Below, piece by piece: positions 1 through 8,433 of a stretch of DNA of 64,000 nt. A program made the translations under genes and the position numbers. The stretch is from positions 248,001 through 312,000 of the forward strand of contig CAWJRN010000006.1 of the NCBI GenBank assembly GCA_963845265.1, given 5' to 3'. The notes beneath the pieces were generated by a model. The model did no database searches, had not been told where the DNA came from, and saw only the letters and a list, made by a program, of their open reading frames with translations. Every line of letters begins with the position of its first letter. Positions within the stretch are counted from its first letter, which is position 1. Origin of the DNA: DYRB01 sp963845265 (GTDB lineage: Bacteria > Pseudomonadota > Gammaproteobacteria > Chromatiales > Chromatiaceae).

Positions 1-589
1 ACCGCCGCCCCTCCCACCAATTGGCCGCCAGCGCCATCGCCAGACTGACCCCGCGATGACCATGGTGAACAGTGGCAGTGCCAACCCCTGGGCATCGACC
101 TCACCGATCCCCGGCACCTGTACCGTGAAGGGGCTCCTCGCAGGGGTGCCACCCGGGCCCGGGCCAATCGTGCCAGCGTCGCGACAGGACTCGGCCAGTG
201 CCAGCACGTCTGCGCCGATGCCGTCGGCCCGGTCGAAGCCGGTCAGCATGCGCCCGCAGACCAGGAAGGCAGGGTACAGCGCTGGCGTCTTCGCCGAGGG
301 CAGCGGCCATCCGGTCGTACAATTCGATGTTATCCCGGTGCCGGGTCAGCTCCATGAAGTGGACCTCGATCCAGGGATATTGGGTCGCTAGCCCCTCAAC
401 GAAGGGCAAGGCATGGCGGCAATGGGGGCAGCGCTCCGACCAGAAAAACCAGAGCCCGACTTGCCGGGTGCCATCCGCCCGGAGCGTCAGCCAGGGGATA
501 TCCCCGGCTGCCGCCCCCGGGGTACAGACCAACACCAACAGGCACCAGATGAAGGCCAAGCCGGCGTCCCGCCGTTTAACTCGACACAT
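1..589 (-). pseudogene. Thioredoxin-like protein, frameshifted and cut by the window edge
   Basis: The product starts with a signal peptide (about residues 1-30) followed by a thioredoxin-like fold carrying a CPHC redox motif in WSERCPHCRH. This suggests an exported thiol-disulfide protein. The ATG at 589 is chosen because GGGAGG lies six bases upstream. Near base 282 the frame breaks: after GEDASAVP the first frame loses similarity, while the next frame continues sensibly as AFLVCGRMLTGFDRADGIG and then FTVQVPGIGEVDAQG down to about base 50. A second shift may lie near base 45, where another frame turns hydrophobic. So the gene is either broken or carries sequencing errors near a contig end. 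The C-terminus lies outside the window. The exact family is not recognised. Confidence 0.6.
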
Positions 590-681
590 AGTCACCCTCC
601 CACGAGGCGGGGACCACGGGTCCGCAGCTTGGTTCGGTGGAAGATTCTTTCTGGCTGCGGTCCGCTAGGACAGGGTCCGCG

Positions 682-3339
682 TTAGAACAGATCGTCCATC
701 ACCCGGGGCGCGGAGCGGCGCGGAGCCTGCCTGCCGCCACCGCCGCCACGCGCGACGGAGGAGCGGACCGGCTCCGGACCGAGTAGGCTCAGGCGCAGTT
801 CCTCCCGCACCGTCTCCGGCTGACCCCTCTTGGACTTGGTCTCGGTACCGCGCCGCTTATCCACGTAGATACTCACCATGCCTTCGGGGATAGGCAGCTC
901 CGCGTTGGGCTTGTCCTTGAGTGCCTCCTTCATAAATTCCATCCACACCCCCAGACCTGCATGGCCGCCGGTCTCGGACCGGCCCAGGCGCGCGAAGTCG
1001 TCGAAACCCATCCAGGCAATGGTCACGAAGTCCTTTTGGTAACCGCAGAACCATGAGTCACGCACATCGTTGGTCGTGCCGGTCTTGCCGGCCAGGTCAG
1101 TGCGATTCATCGCCTTGGCGCGGGTGGCCGTGCCCGCATTGATGACATCTTGAAGCATGGAGTTCATCTCGTAGACCTGGCGTGGGTCCAAGACCCGTTC
1201 CGCCGCAGGGGCATCGGTAAGCCCCCGGGTCTGGGCCGGCGCCTCCTCATATCGGAACCAGCAGTCGCTGCATGCCCGCGGGGCCGCGGCCTCGAAGATG
1301 AGCTCTCCCGAAGTACTCTCGATGCGTTGGATCAGGTAGGGCTCGACCTTGAAGCCACCATTGGCGAAGACCGCATAGGCCTTGGCCATTTGCAGGGGCG
1401 AGACCTCAGCCGTACCCAGCACCATGGACAGCCCCAGGGGCACAGACCCCAAATCGAAGCCAAAGCGAGTTAGGAATTCGTTGGCGTACGTGAGCCCCAT
1501 ACTTTGCAAGATATTGACCGCTGCCAGGTTGCGTGACCGGGCGATGGCGACGCGCACGCGAATGGGACCGAGGGTCTTGTGATCGAAGTTCTGGGGCTCC
1601 CAGAACTCCTTGCGATTAAGCGGAATCTTGACCGCCTCGTCTTTGACCAGACTGGCAGGGGTCCAGCCCTTGTCCAGGGCCGCGGCATAAACCAGCGGCT
1701 TGAAGCTGGAACCGGGTTGGCGGCGCGCATCCACGGCCCGATTGAATTTGCTGTCACCGTAGACATAGCCCCCAACCAAGGCGCGAATTGCCCCGTCCAG
1801 CGGCGACAGGGAGACCAGTGCACCGGTCACCTTGGGCGCCTGGCGCAAATACCACACGCCCTCGTCGTTTTGCCCGACACGGATCAGATCGCCCTGGGCA
1901 ACCGCATCGCTGACCTTCCGTGGGGACCCGCCCTTAGCATTTTCGTTCCTGAACGGCTTGGCCCAGGCGACCTGTTTGAGTCCCAGCGTGACCCGTCGCC
2001 CACCGCCGATGTACACGGTCGCCTCCTTGGCCCCAGCCTCGGTCACCAGACCAGCCGTCAACAGGGGTATCTCGGTGACGCTGTCCAGGTAGGCGTCCAT
2101 ATCCTCCTCGCTGGCACCCGCGACATCGATCTGCGCCTCAGCCCCCCGGTAACCGTGGCGCCGATCGTACTCCAGCAGCGAGACCCGCAGGGCCTCCTGG
2201 GCCGCCATTTGCAGGCGCGACTCGACCGTCGTGGTGACGTGGAAGCCCCGGGCGTAGGCGTCATCGCCGTAGCGCTCAATCATCTCCCGCCGCACCATCT
2301 CAGCGATGTAGCCCGCCTGAAGTCCGACATCGCGCTGGTGGAGCCCTGCCCTATCGGGCTCTGCTACCGCCGCGGCGTACTGTTCATCGCTGATGAAACC
2401 CTGCTCCTGCATTCGCCGCAACACATAGTTACGTCGCTCCAAGGCGCGCTTCGGGTTGGTCACCGGATTGTTGCTCGAAGGCGCCTTCGGAAGTCCTGCA
2501 AGCATGGCCATCTCAGACAGACTGAGATCGGCCAAGGCCTTGTCGTAGTACAAGTCTGCCGCCGCGCTGATGCCATAGGCACGGTGGCCGAAGAAGATCT
2601 TGTTGAGATAAAGCGCCAGGATCTGCTCTTTGGAGAGGTGCTGCTCCACCTGCAAGGCAAGCAGCAACTCCGAGAACTTCCGCTTGATGGTCTTCTCCGG
2701 GGTCAGGAAGAAGTTGCGCGCCACCTGCATCGTGATCGTACTACCGCCCTGAGACTTGTCCCCTGTGCGAGCCAGACTCAGTCCGGCACGGGCCAGGCCC
2801 ACGACGTCGATACCCTGGTGCTCGAAGAAGCGGCTGTCCTCCGTGGCCAGGAAGGCATCGATCAGCAACGGCGGGACCTTGTCAAAAGTCACCGGGCGCC
2901 GACGCTGGATGCCGAACTCTGCCATCAAATCGCCTTCCGCCGAATAGACCCGCAGCGGCTCTTGGAACTGCACCTCCACCAAACCCTCAGTCGCCGGCAG
3001 CGTCGGCAGGGTGATGGAGACCAGCACCGCAGCAGCAATCAGGCCTAGGGTGAGGAGGTCCAGGGGAACGGCAATCCCGGCGACCAGAAAACCCGACAGC
3101 CAGGTGAAAAACCCGCGCCGCTGAGGGACGCGCTGGTGCTTAGAGGGGGCATCTGGCGTCGCCCCGTTCCCTTCGCCCCGTGGGGCGTCGGCGGCAACCG
3201 TCTGCCCCGGACCGCCTCCGGCAAGATCGAGGCCCAAGCTGGGCTCAATCCGGTTAGGCTGAGCGGGCCCCGCCGCTTCGCAGGGCCGGGACAGATGCTC
3301 GTTGGGTGGCTGCGGATCGTCTCGCACGCTGGGTTGCAC
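682..3339 (-). CDS. mrcA: Penicillin-binding protein 1A (bifunctional glycosyltransferase/transpeptidase)
   Basis: Class A PBP of 885 residues that polymerises and cross-links peptidoglycan at the inner membrane. An unusually long, Pro/Gly-rich cytoplasmic tail (residues 1-80) precedes one membrane segment (about 82-110). The GT51 domain follows with the catalytic ATEDSRFFEHQGID motif (Glu167) and GGSTITMQ. The transpeptidase domain has PGSSFKPLVY (SxxK), SRN and KTGTTND (KTG). The C-terminus is Gly/Arg-rich and ends MDDLF. There is no other Met before residue 139, so the long tail is probably real. In many gammaproteobacteria this gene is divergent from pilMNOPQ. Here the upstream side is instead occupied by debris (brxL and transposase fragments), which suggests an insertion at this point. 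Confidence 0.96.
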   Translation of the reverse strand: MQPSVRDDPQPPNEHLSRPCEAAGPAQPNRIEPSLGLDLAGGGPGQTVAADAPRGEGNGATPDAPSKHQRVPQRRGFFTWLSGFLVAGIAVPLDLLTLGLIAAAVLVSITLPTLPATEGLVEVQFQEPLRVYSAEGDLMAEFGIQRRRPVTFDKVPPLLIDAFLATEDSRFFEHQGIDVVGLARAGLSLARTGDKSQGGSTITMQVARNFFLTPEKTIKRKFSELLLALQVEQHLSKEQILALYLNKIFFGHRAYGISAAADLYYDKALADLSLSEMAMLAGLPKAPSSNNPVTNPKRALERRNYVLRRMQEQGFISDEQYAAAVAEPDRAGLHQRDVGLQAGYIAEMVRREMIERYGDDAYARGFHVTTTVESRLQMAAQEALRVSLLEYDRRHGYRGAEAQIDVAGASEEDMDAYLDSVTEIPLLTAGLVTEAGAKEATVYIGGGRRVTLGLKQVAWAKPFRNENAKGGSPRKVSDAVAQGDLIRVGQNDEGVWYLRQAPKVTGALVSLSPLDGAIRALVGGYVYGDSKFNRAVDARRQPGSSFKPLVYAAALDKGWTPASLVKDEAVKIPLNRKEFWEPQNFDHKTLGPIRVRVAIARSRNLAAVNILQSMGLTYANEFLTRFGFDLGSVPLGLSMVLGTAEVSPLQMAKAYAVFANGGFKVEPYLIQRIESTSGELIFEAAAPRACSDCWFRYEEAPAQTRGLTDAPAAERVLDPRQVYEMNSMLQDVINAGTATRAKAMNRTDLAGKTGTTNDVRDSWFCGYQKDFVTIAWMGFDDFARLGRSETGGHAGLGVWMEFMKEALKDKPNAELPIPEGMVSIYVDKRRGTETKSKRGQPETVREELRLSLLGPEPVRSSVARGGGGGRQAPRRSAPRVMDDLF

Positions 3340-3532
3340 TCCTAGTGTTTGTGCACGGCAGGGGACACGCAGCCGGCCGGAGAAGCCGGATCACCCCTAA
3401 TGGCGCGGGGATTGTACATGATGCGCCGCAACCCGCCCGAACCCTGGTAACCCGCCCTGACGGACGGTGCGCGCATCGAGCGCAAGTTCTATCGCAATAT
3501 CCCTTTGAACCCTTGATCGAGTTCCCGCCACT

Positions 3533-3829
3533 AGCCCCCAGCGCCTTCAACATCGCGTCCACTGGGGCACCGTAGTACGAGGTCTGGAACTTTGTGACCT
3601 TTACGGACTCTCTAGCGGCGCTGCTCGATCCTAGACCTGAAATGTTGGATTTGCCGTTACCCCCCGTCGCATGGGTTTCCAGGCGGTAAAGCCCCAGGTA
3701 TCCGCTGCCGCCGGTGGCGACTGTGTGGAGCACGCCCGGGTTGACCGGACCGTCGGGGATCAGCTTGTCCCCGCCCTGCTTTGGGACGATGACAAAGCGC
3801 TCGTCCAAGGTCTCCTGGTGATGTAGGAC
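3533..3829 (-). pseudogene. brxL: BREX Lon-like protease BrxL, internally deleted remnant
   Basis: About 70 residues matching the middle of BrxL are visible: FVIVPKQGG, IPDGPVNPGVLHTVATGGSG, GLYRLETHATGGNGK and SGLGSSSAARESVKV. They are joined directly, at about base 3595, to what reads as the extreme BrxL C-terminus, KFQTSYYGAPVDAMLKALG. In intact BrxL roughly 100 residues lie between these blocks, including the protease core with its catalytic serine. That segment is missing, as is everything upstream of about 3838 (an in-frame TGA lies there). The fragment is therefore not functional. It is a relic of a BREX anti-phage island. No other BREX gene (pglX, brxC, pglZ) is seen in the window. 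Confidence 0.72.
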
Positions 3830-3906
3830 AAGTGCACGTCAACAAAATCATCTTGATGCCTTGGGCATTGAGTGCGAACGCCATCGGCGTATCGCCACGT
3901 AAGGTG

Positions 3907-4134
3907 CGTTGCCCGAAGGAGAAGCTCCTGCTCGTGCTCAAGCGCCCGGACATTGTCCTGCACCGCAACGGTCGCGAAGGCGAGATCCGCGACTACGTGA
4001 AGTGCCTCACGATCAGCGGCGGTACCCTCAGGGATCTAGGCAAACACGGTCGCGACGGCTTCGCCCGCCTCAAGAGGACCTGCCGCAAGCTCGGCGTCTC
4101 CTCCTGGGACTACCTGGGCGACCGCACCCGATAG
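3907..4134 (+). pseudogene. Transposase C-terminal fragment (IS66-like)
   Basis: The translated stretch contains KLLLVLKRPDIVLHRNG, a degraded REGEIRDYVK, SGGTLRDLGKHGRDGFARL and KRTCRKLGVSSWDYLGDR. This is the typical end of DDE transposases with a 'LHNN(A/L)SE.DIREYVKKRK...CRDTFASLKKTCRKLGVSFWDYL' tail, remembered as IS66-like. Only the last 75 or so residues remain and several conserved positions have decayed, so it is a dead remnant. It abuts the truncated brxL fragment head-to-head and probably marks the event that cut it. Confidence 0.65.
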
Positions 4135-4378
4135 CATGGGGCCATAGCACCATCGCCCAATATCATCGGTGAGCGCACCACAGCGGCTCTAGCAGTGTCC
4201 TGATTTATTGACAAGTTCCGTTGAATCGATATAACTCACTGTTCTAGATATCTCTCGAAGCCAAAACCCGAGAAGCATGCCCCAAATTTCGATGACGGCC
4301 CCCGCCCCCTCTTGACTACCGCCACCGCCGTGAATAAGCTGCGGCGGGCGTGAAACCAACCACAGGACATCATGAGCA

Positions 4379-5524
4379 ATGGCTGACACATTCTGTACCT
4401 AAAACAAGCAGATTACCGCGCCTAAAGCGGCAGAAGCCGGCATCAAACGAGGGAACAAACTTCTATCGGAGAAGCGATTCGATGAAGCCTTGTCACAATT
4501 TGAAGAATTGGTTAAGCGCGATCAAGCAACACCGTTTGTGCATACGGCGATTGGTCGTATCAAATTCAAACGACGCGATTTGATGACAGCCCTGCGGCAT
4601 TTCAACCTCGCGATCGAGATGGACCCGACACAAGCGGGACCCTATCTAAGAAGCGCTCGCATTCACCTAAGTAACGGCGAGCTGACGAAGGCAAAAGACG
4701 CGTTCCAGAATGTAAGCGTTCAGCCCCCCTCGCCCTTTGGGAGAGGGGTTGGGGGTGAGGGGTCGCCAGAACAAGAGGTTAGACCCCCCTCACCCCAGCC
4801 CTCTCCCCCTCGGGGGCGAGGGGGCTGAACGGTTATCCAGAATGCACTGCAGGTGAATGCCAAATCCGCCATGCCCCACGCAGGTCTGGGGCTGGTTCAC
4901 GCCCGCACCGATCATCCGGAGCTAGCGGTCGAGGAGTGGGGAAAGGAACTCACGTTCAATCCTCGCATGGTGGCTGTGCGCAAACAGTTAACGACGACTC
5001 TGCACCGCATGGGACGACCTAACGACGCCTTCGCGCAGATCAATGCCGCTTTGCGGATCAAGTCCGACGATCCAGATGTCTACGCTTTAAAGGGCCGGCT
5101 GCACCTCCTCGAGAATGAATTCGCCCATTCCCAGCAAGCTTACGAACGAGCGGTCGAACTTGATCCCGAAGGGAAAAAACAAGCTGTTCGGTTGGGCTTG
5201 GCCGAGGCATACATCGGGGGCGGCAGGATGGATGAAGCCGAGGAAGTACTGAACGCAATCTCACAGCGCAAACAGTCTTCGGCCATGGTTCACAAGCTCT
5301 GGGGCGATATCTATGTCGCCAAGGGCATGCACAAGGAGACCGCGGAGGAGTATAGCAGTGCCGCGGCCGCAGCAGATGAAGGTTTGGAGATCGAAGGGTT
5401 CGATGGCTTAGACAACCTGGCCGATGACGGCGAGGATGAAAAATGGGAGGGACTTGCTGTGTCAGCAAGGCGCGCGGCGGGCGAGGCCGTCATAAGAAAG
5501 CGCCACCCGGGAAACGCCAACTAG
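4379..5524 (+). pseudogene. TPR-repeat protein, disrupted by a MITE and an early stop
   Basis: Two stretches in the same frame (4403-4712 and 4845-5524) together encode about seven tetratricopeptide repeats (for example AEAGIKRGNKLLSEKRFDEA, HTAIGRIKFKRRDLMTALRH, HAGLGLVHARTDHPELAVEE, YALKGRLHLLENEFAHSQQA) and an acidic tail. They are separated by a 123-bp element plus a 9-bp duplication. The 132 bp added keep the frame, but the element supplies a TGA at 4826-4828. An upstream in-frame ATG at 4379 is followed by TAA at 4400-4402, so the N-terminus is also interrupted unless translation starts at TTG 4490. The ancestral protein was probably a cytoplasmic scaffold. The two halves could still be made as separate peptides. 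Confidence 0.75.
4713..4835. mobile_element. 123-bp MITE inside the TPR gene, with 9-bp target duplication
   Basis: The element is bounded by imperfect terminal inverted repeats: TAAGCGTTCAGCCCCC on the left and, on the reverse strand, TAACCGTTCAGCCCCC on the right (15 of 16 match). It is flanked by an exact direct repeat TCCAGAATG at 4704-4712 and 4836-4844. The inside consists of two C/G-rich palindromic arms (CCCCTCRCCC... type). It encodes nothing. A partial copy of the right half lies at 32380-32432. The structure is that of a non-autonomous transposable element. No transposase with these ends was identified in the window. Confidence 0.88.
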
Positions 5525-5682
5525 CCACATGGCGCGCGGCTTGGGGATGTGTAGTGATCTCGATGGCCGTGAGGCATAATGAGCAAGGCTGATACGAGAT
5601 ACTTCAAGCCAGTGCATCGGGGTTGTCACCCTGCATCTCTTGAGTGATCTATGCGCCCTTGATAACAGGCGGGCACGACTCA

Positions 5683-6999
5683 ATGATTAAATCCCAATCA
5701 GCGTGGCAAAGGCTTGGTACGTCGCTGGCTGTTTTGCTTCTCTGTCAGATAGTGGCAAGCCGAGCCCTGGGAGAAGCACGACAGACCCCAAGTCTTGCTT
5801 CTTACGGCCCCTCGGCGGACAGCTACCAGCGCGCGGCTAATTACTCCCGCCAGCACGCAGGCGACGCACTGGTCGTGATGTCGCATGGCAGGATCGTATT
5901 CGAGGACTATGCCGAAGGCGCCGGCCCCGATAAGCCCCATCGACTGGCAAGTGGGACCAAGACATTCTGGGGAGTATTAGCTGTCGCCGCCGCTCAAGAT
6001 GGGCTGCTCAGCCTGGATGAAAAGGTGTCGGACACGCTCACTGAGTGGCAAAGCGACCCGCACAAAGAGGGCATCACCGTACGGCAACTGCTGAACTTCA
6101 CCAGTGGACTTGATCCAGCGGAAAAACTATTTAAGGGCAATCCAAAATCGACTGATAAGTTCAAAGACGTTATTCAGATCCGCAGCGTCAATGCGCCTGG
6201 ACGCACGTTCGACTATGGCCCAAGTCACCTTGTCGGCTTTGGCGCTTTCCTTCAGCGCAAGCTCGCCGCTGCGGGAAAGTCTAGTGATCCCTTGGAATAT
6301 TTGCAGGGGCGTATTCTCGCTCCCATTGGTCTGAAGGTCGGTCGCTGGACGACCGACGCGGTGGGCAATCCGATCATGCCAGCAGGCGCATACATTGCGC
6401 CACGCGAGTGGATCAAACTTGGTCAATTGCTTAACAATCAGGGGTCTTGGAATGGACACCAGGTCATCGCCCCGGCATTTCTACAGCAGATGTTCAATGG
6501 CAGCGAGGTCAGCCCTTACTATGGATTGACCCTCTGGCTCAACAAGAGCACCCGAGGCGGTGAAGGGATCGAGGCTGTCGATGGCAGAAACGCTCGGCGG
6601 CGGCAAAAGTCGGATGATGGCTTCATCTACAAAGACGGCCCGACAGACTTGGCCATGGCAGCCGGTCAGGGCATACAGCGTCTTTATATCATTCCCTCAC
6701 TCGACATGGTCATCCTGCGCCAAGGTGACTCGAAGGGAGACTGGGTGGATAAAGAGTTTCTTTGGATCCTACTTGCTACAGCGAGTTCGGAAACAAGTGC
6801 CGCGGCACATCCCACAACCCAAGCAGGCAGCACGCCAGACTGGCTTAGCGCTTGTACTGCCGACATCCGACGTCTCTGTCCGGCTGATAGCGAGGGGGAT
6901 AATAAAGTTTTGCGGCGATGCCTGAGACAGCATCGGCAAGAGGTTTCGTCCGAGTGCAGGCGTGCTGCCCGAGCCGCACGCAAGAATTCTGGCGGCTAG
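5683..6999 (+). CDS. Exported serine hydrolase (class C beta-lactamase fold) with Cys-rich C-terminal domain
   Basis: A signal peptide (about residues 1-30) is followed by a penicillin-binding/esterase-type serine hydrolase domain. SGTK (Ser90-x-x-Lys93) is the SxxK nucleophile motif and FDYGPS (Tyr178) fits the Y-x-N/S position. A C-terminal segment, from about residue 385, has evenly spaced cysteines (CTADIRRLCPAD, VLRRCLRQH, SSECRRA) and resembles a single cysteine-rich GLG1-type repeat. The ATG at 5683 is preferred over GTG 5644 because the signal peptide begins there. The role is unknown; homologues include periplasmic esterases and peptidases. It lies alone on its strand inside the accessory island. 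The fusion of this enzyme fold to a GLG1-like tail is uncommon. Confidence 0.82.
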   Translation: MIKSQSAWQRLGTSLAVLLLCQIVASRALGEARQTPSLASYGPSADSYQRAANYSRQHAGDALVVMSHGRIVFEDYAEGAGPDKPHRLASGTKTFWGVLAVAAAQDGLLSLDEKVSDTLTEWQSDPHKEGITVRQLLNFTSGLDPAEKLFKGNPKSTDKFKDVIQIRSVNAPGRTFDYGPSHLVGFGAFLQRKLAAAGKSSDPLEYLQGRILAPIGLKVGRWTTDAVGNPIMPAGAYIAPREWIKLGQLLNNQGSWNGHQVIAPAFLQQMFNGSEVSPYYGLTLWLNKSTRGGEGIEAVDGRNARRRQKSDDGFIYKDGPTDLAMAAGQGIQRLYIIPSLDMVILRQGDSKGDWVDKEFLWILLATASSETSAAAHPTTQAGSTPDWLSACTADIRRLCPADSEGDNKVLRRCLRQHRQEVSSECRRAARAARKNSGG

Positions 7000-7013
7000 C
7001 CTGTGACAGAGGA

Positions 7014-7274
7014 TCAATCCATTTGATACCGCTTAACGATTCTGACGAGGATAAGCACCGACAGCAGCGTAACGCCCGTATACTTGAACACCTTCGTACC
7101 CGTTTCGGCGAAGGTCGTAACGGTGAACTTGGCGGCATTGAGGGTGTGGGGCTGCTGTCGATTATACTGCGCCTGCTGCCAGATGAGGGCGACACAGTCG
7201 ATGAGGGCCGAGTCCCAGAGAGCGATCTGCCGAGGTTCGGCGCCGCTGGCGACAACTGAGGAGATCGCGGACAC
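7014..7274 (-). CDS. Possible small membrane protein, unknown function
   Basis: An 86-codon frame convergent with the serine hydrolase gene, 15 bases from its stop. The first half is unremarkable. The second half has one hydrophobic stretch (YTGVTLLSVLILVRIV) that could span the membrane once, followed by a basic KRYQMD end. There is no recognised domain and no strong Shine-Dalgarno. The region is poor in other coding signals, so this may be a small anchored protein or a gene fragment. Confidence 0.3.
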   Translation of the reverse strand: MSAISSVVASGAEPRQIALWDSALIDCVALIWQQAQYNRQQPHTLNAAKFTVTTFAETGTKVFKYTGVTLLSVLILVRIVKRYQMD

Positions 7275-7402
7275 AGAAGGGTCAGCCGGTCAGCTCAGGC
7301 GTCGATGCTCCTACCCAGCGGATCGGCTCCGATGCCGCTGTTGCTGCCGCACCCGTAGCGCAACTGCTCGGCTATACCGGGCTGATTGAAGAAATCCCGC
7401 AA

Positions 7403-7606
7403 ATGCGGGCGCACTTCTCCGAATGGCTCGCCAGCGTCGATGCAGACTTCATCCCGAGTTTATCGACACCGGAGGAACTCGAGACCCTGCGTGTGCAGAC
7501 CGAATATCGGAAACGTGTACTGACGATGATGCTCGCCAAAACCCAGAGCGAGCTCGACAGTCTCATCGTCGCCATCAGGGCGGCCGCGACGACGCCCCAG
7601 GACTGA
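7403..7606 (+). CDS. Hypothetical protein fragment
   Basis: A short charged helical frame (FSEWLASVDADFIPSLSTPE, YRKRVLTMMLAKTQSEL). The open frame actually reaches back to about 7270 through Ala-rich sequence without a start codon (GYTGLIEEIPQMRAHF precedes the ATG), so it looks like the 3' end of a truncated gene. No family is recognised. It sits just upstream of, and in the same direction as, the broken sulfotransferase at 7642. Confidence 0.3.
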   Translation: MRAHFSEWLASVDADFIPSLSTPEELETLRVQTEYRKRVLTMMLAKTQSELDSLIVAIRAAATTPQD

Positions 7607-7641
7607 GCGCGTCGCGTCAAAGCGCGAGCCGGATTCAGGCT

Positions 7642-7986
7642 ATGCCCCCGAACATGCTCATCATTCTGTCGCCCCCGCGCTCGTTCTCGTCGGTCGTCTC
7701 CACTATGATCGGACAGCACCCGCAAATCTACTGTCTCCCAGAGCTACATCTATTTGTTGGTGAGACCATCGGGCAGATATTGGATCGGGAGCAAAAAAAG
7801 GGCAATTACGGCGGCCCCCCCGGCACGTTGCGCGCACTTGCCCAACTGCATGACGGCGTACAGACGACCACCACCATCATCAGGGCGACGGCCTGGTTGA
7901 TCGAACGGCGGGACTGTTCAGTCAAGCAGTTGATCGACCACCTGCTACTGCTTATCACCCCCCGCATGACGCTGCAGCTCCGGTAG
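7642..7986 (+). pseudogene. Sulfotransferase, N-terminal fragment only
   Basis: The 114-residue product begins MPPNMLIILSPPRSFSSVVS, the 5'-phosphosulfate-binding loop of PAPS sulfotransferases, then HPQIYCLPELHLFVGETIG. This matches the loop plus 'xLPELxLF' pattern of the intact gene at 10640 and of the broken gene on the other strand. It ends soon after LLLLITPRM, where the 3'-phosphate-binding motif and acceptor region should follow. Family members are around 300 residues, so about two thirds is lost. Its end overlaps the 3' end of the convergent sulfotransferase fragment, which points to an inversion junction near 7965-7980. Confidence 0.72.
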
Positions 7987-8433
7987 GGCCGACGGGTCCT
8001 GAAGCCAGCTCAGACATTGCGCGAAGGGATGCCGAACGAGATGAAGATAGTCGGCCTCGGGGAAAGCGTCCCTAATACGCCGCAGGATCTTCTCATGGTC
8101 GCCTTCAGCATATAACGTACTCGCCTCAATTAGGCGCCGCGGCGTAATCCTTTGACACAGTTCCCGATAGACTATTGGCGTCTCCTGGCGCGCCCGTCTG
8201 AAAATCCAGCGACGAGCCATCTCGACGGACTCCAGGGTCTGCTCGCCGCCATAGATCTGCGCAACGGCGCGCAACAATCCGTGCATTCGGTTCGCCGGCA
8301 ACCGATCAAGTAAGTCGCTGAGGCACGGTTCTGCGAAGAGGTTTAATTCGGGCACCGCATAGGCGGACGGATGCCGCCCGAGCATGCTGGCGACGAGAGC
8401 AGCGGAGGAGTAGGGCGAGGAAAGGACGATCAA

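Noticed and set aside
1579..3048. A 489-codon open frame on the plus strand across mrcA
   Set aside because: It is antisense to the well-conserved PBP1A gene. High GC gives long stop-free frames on the opposite strand; there is no domain or ribosome site.
3254..3532. The rest of the frame beyond the brxL fragment
   Set aside because: The sequence after LGASGG has no similarity to BrxL and overlaps the mrcA start; it is chance read-through.
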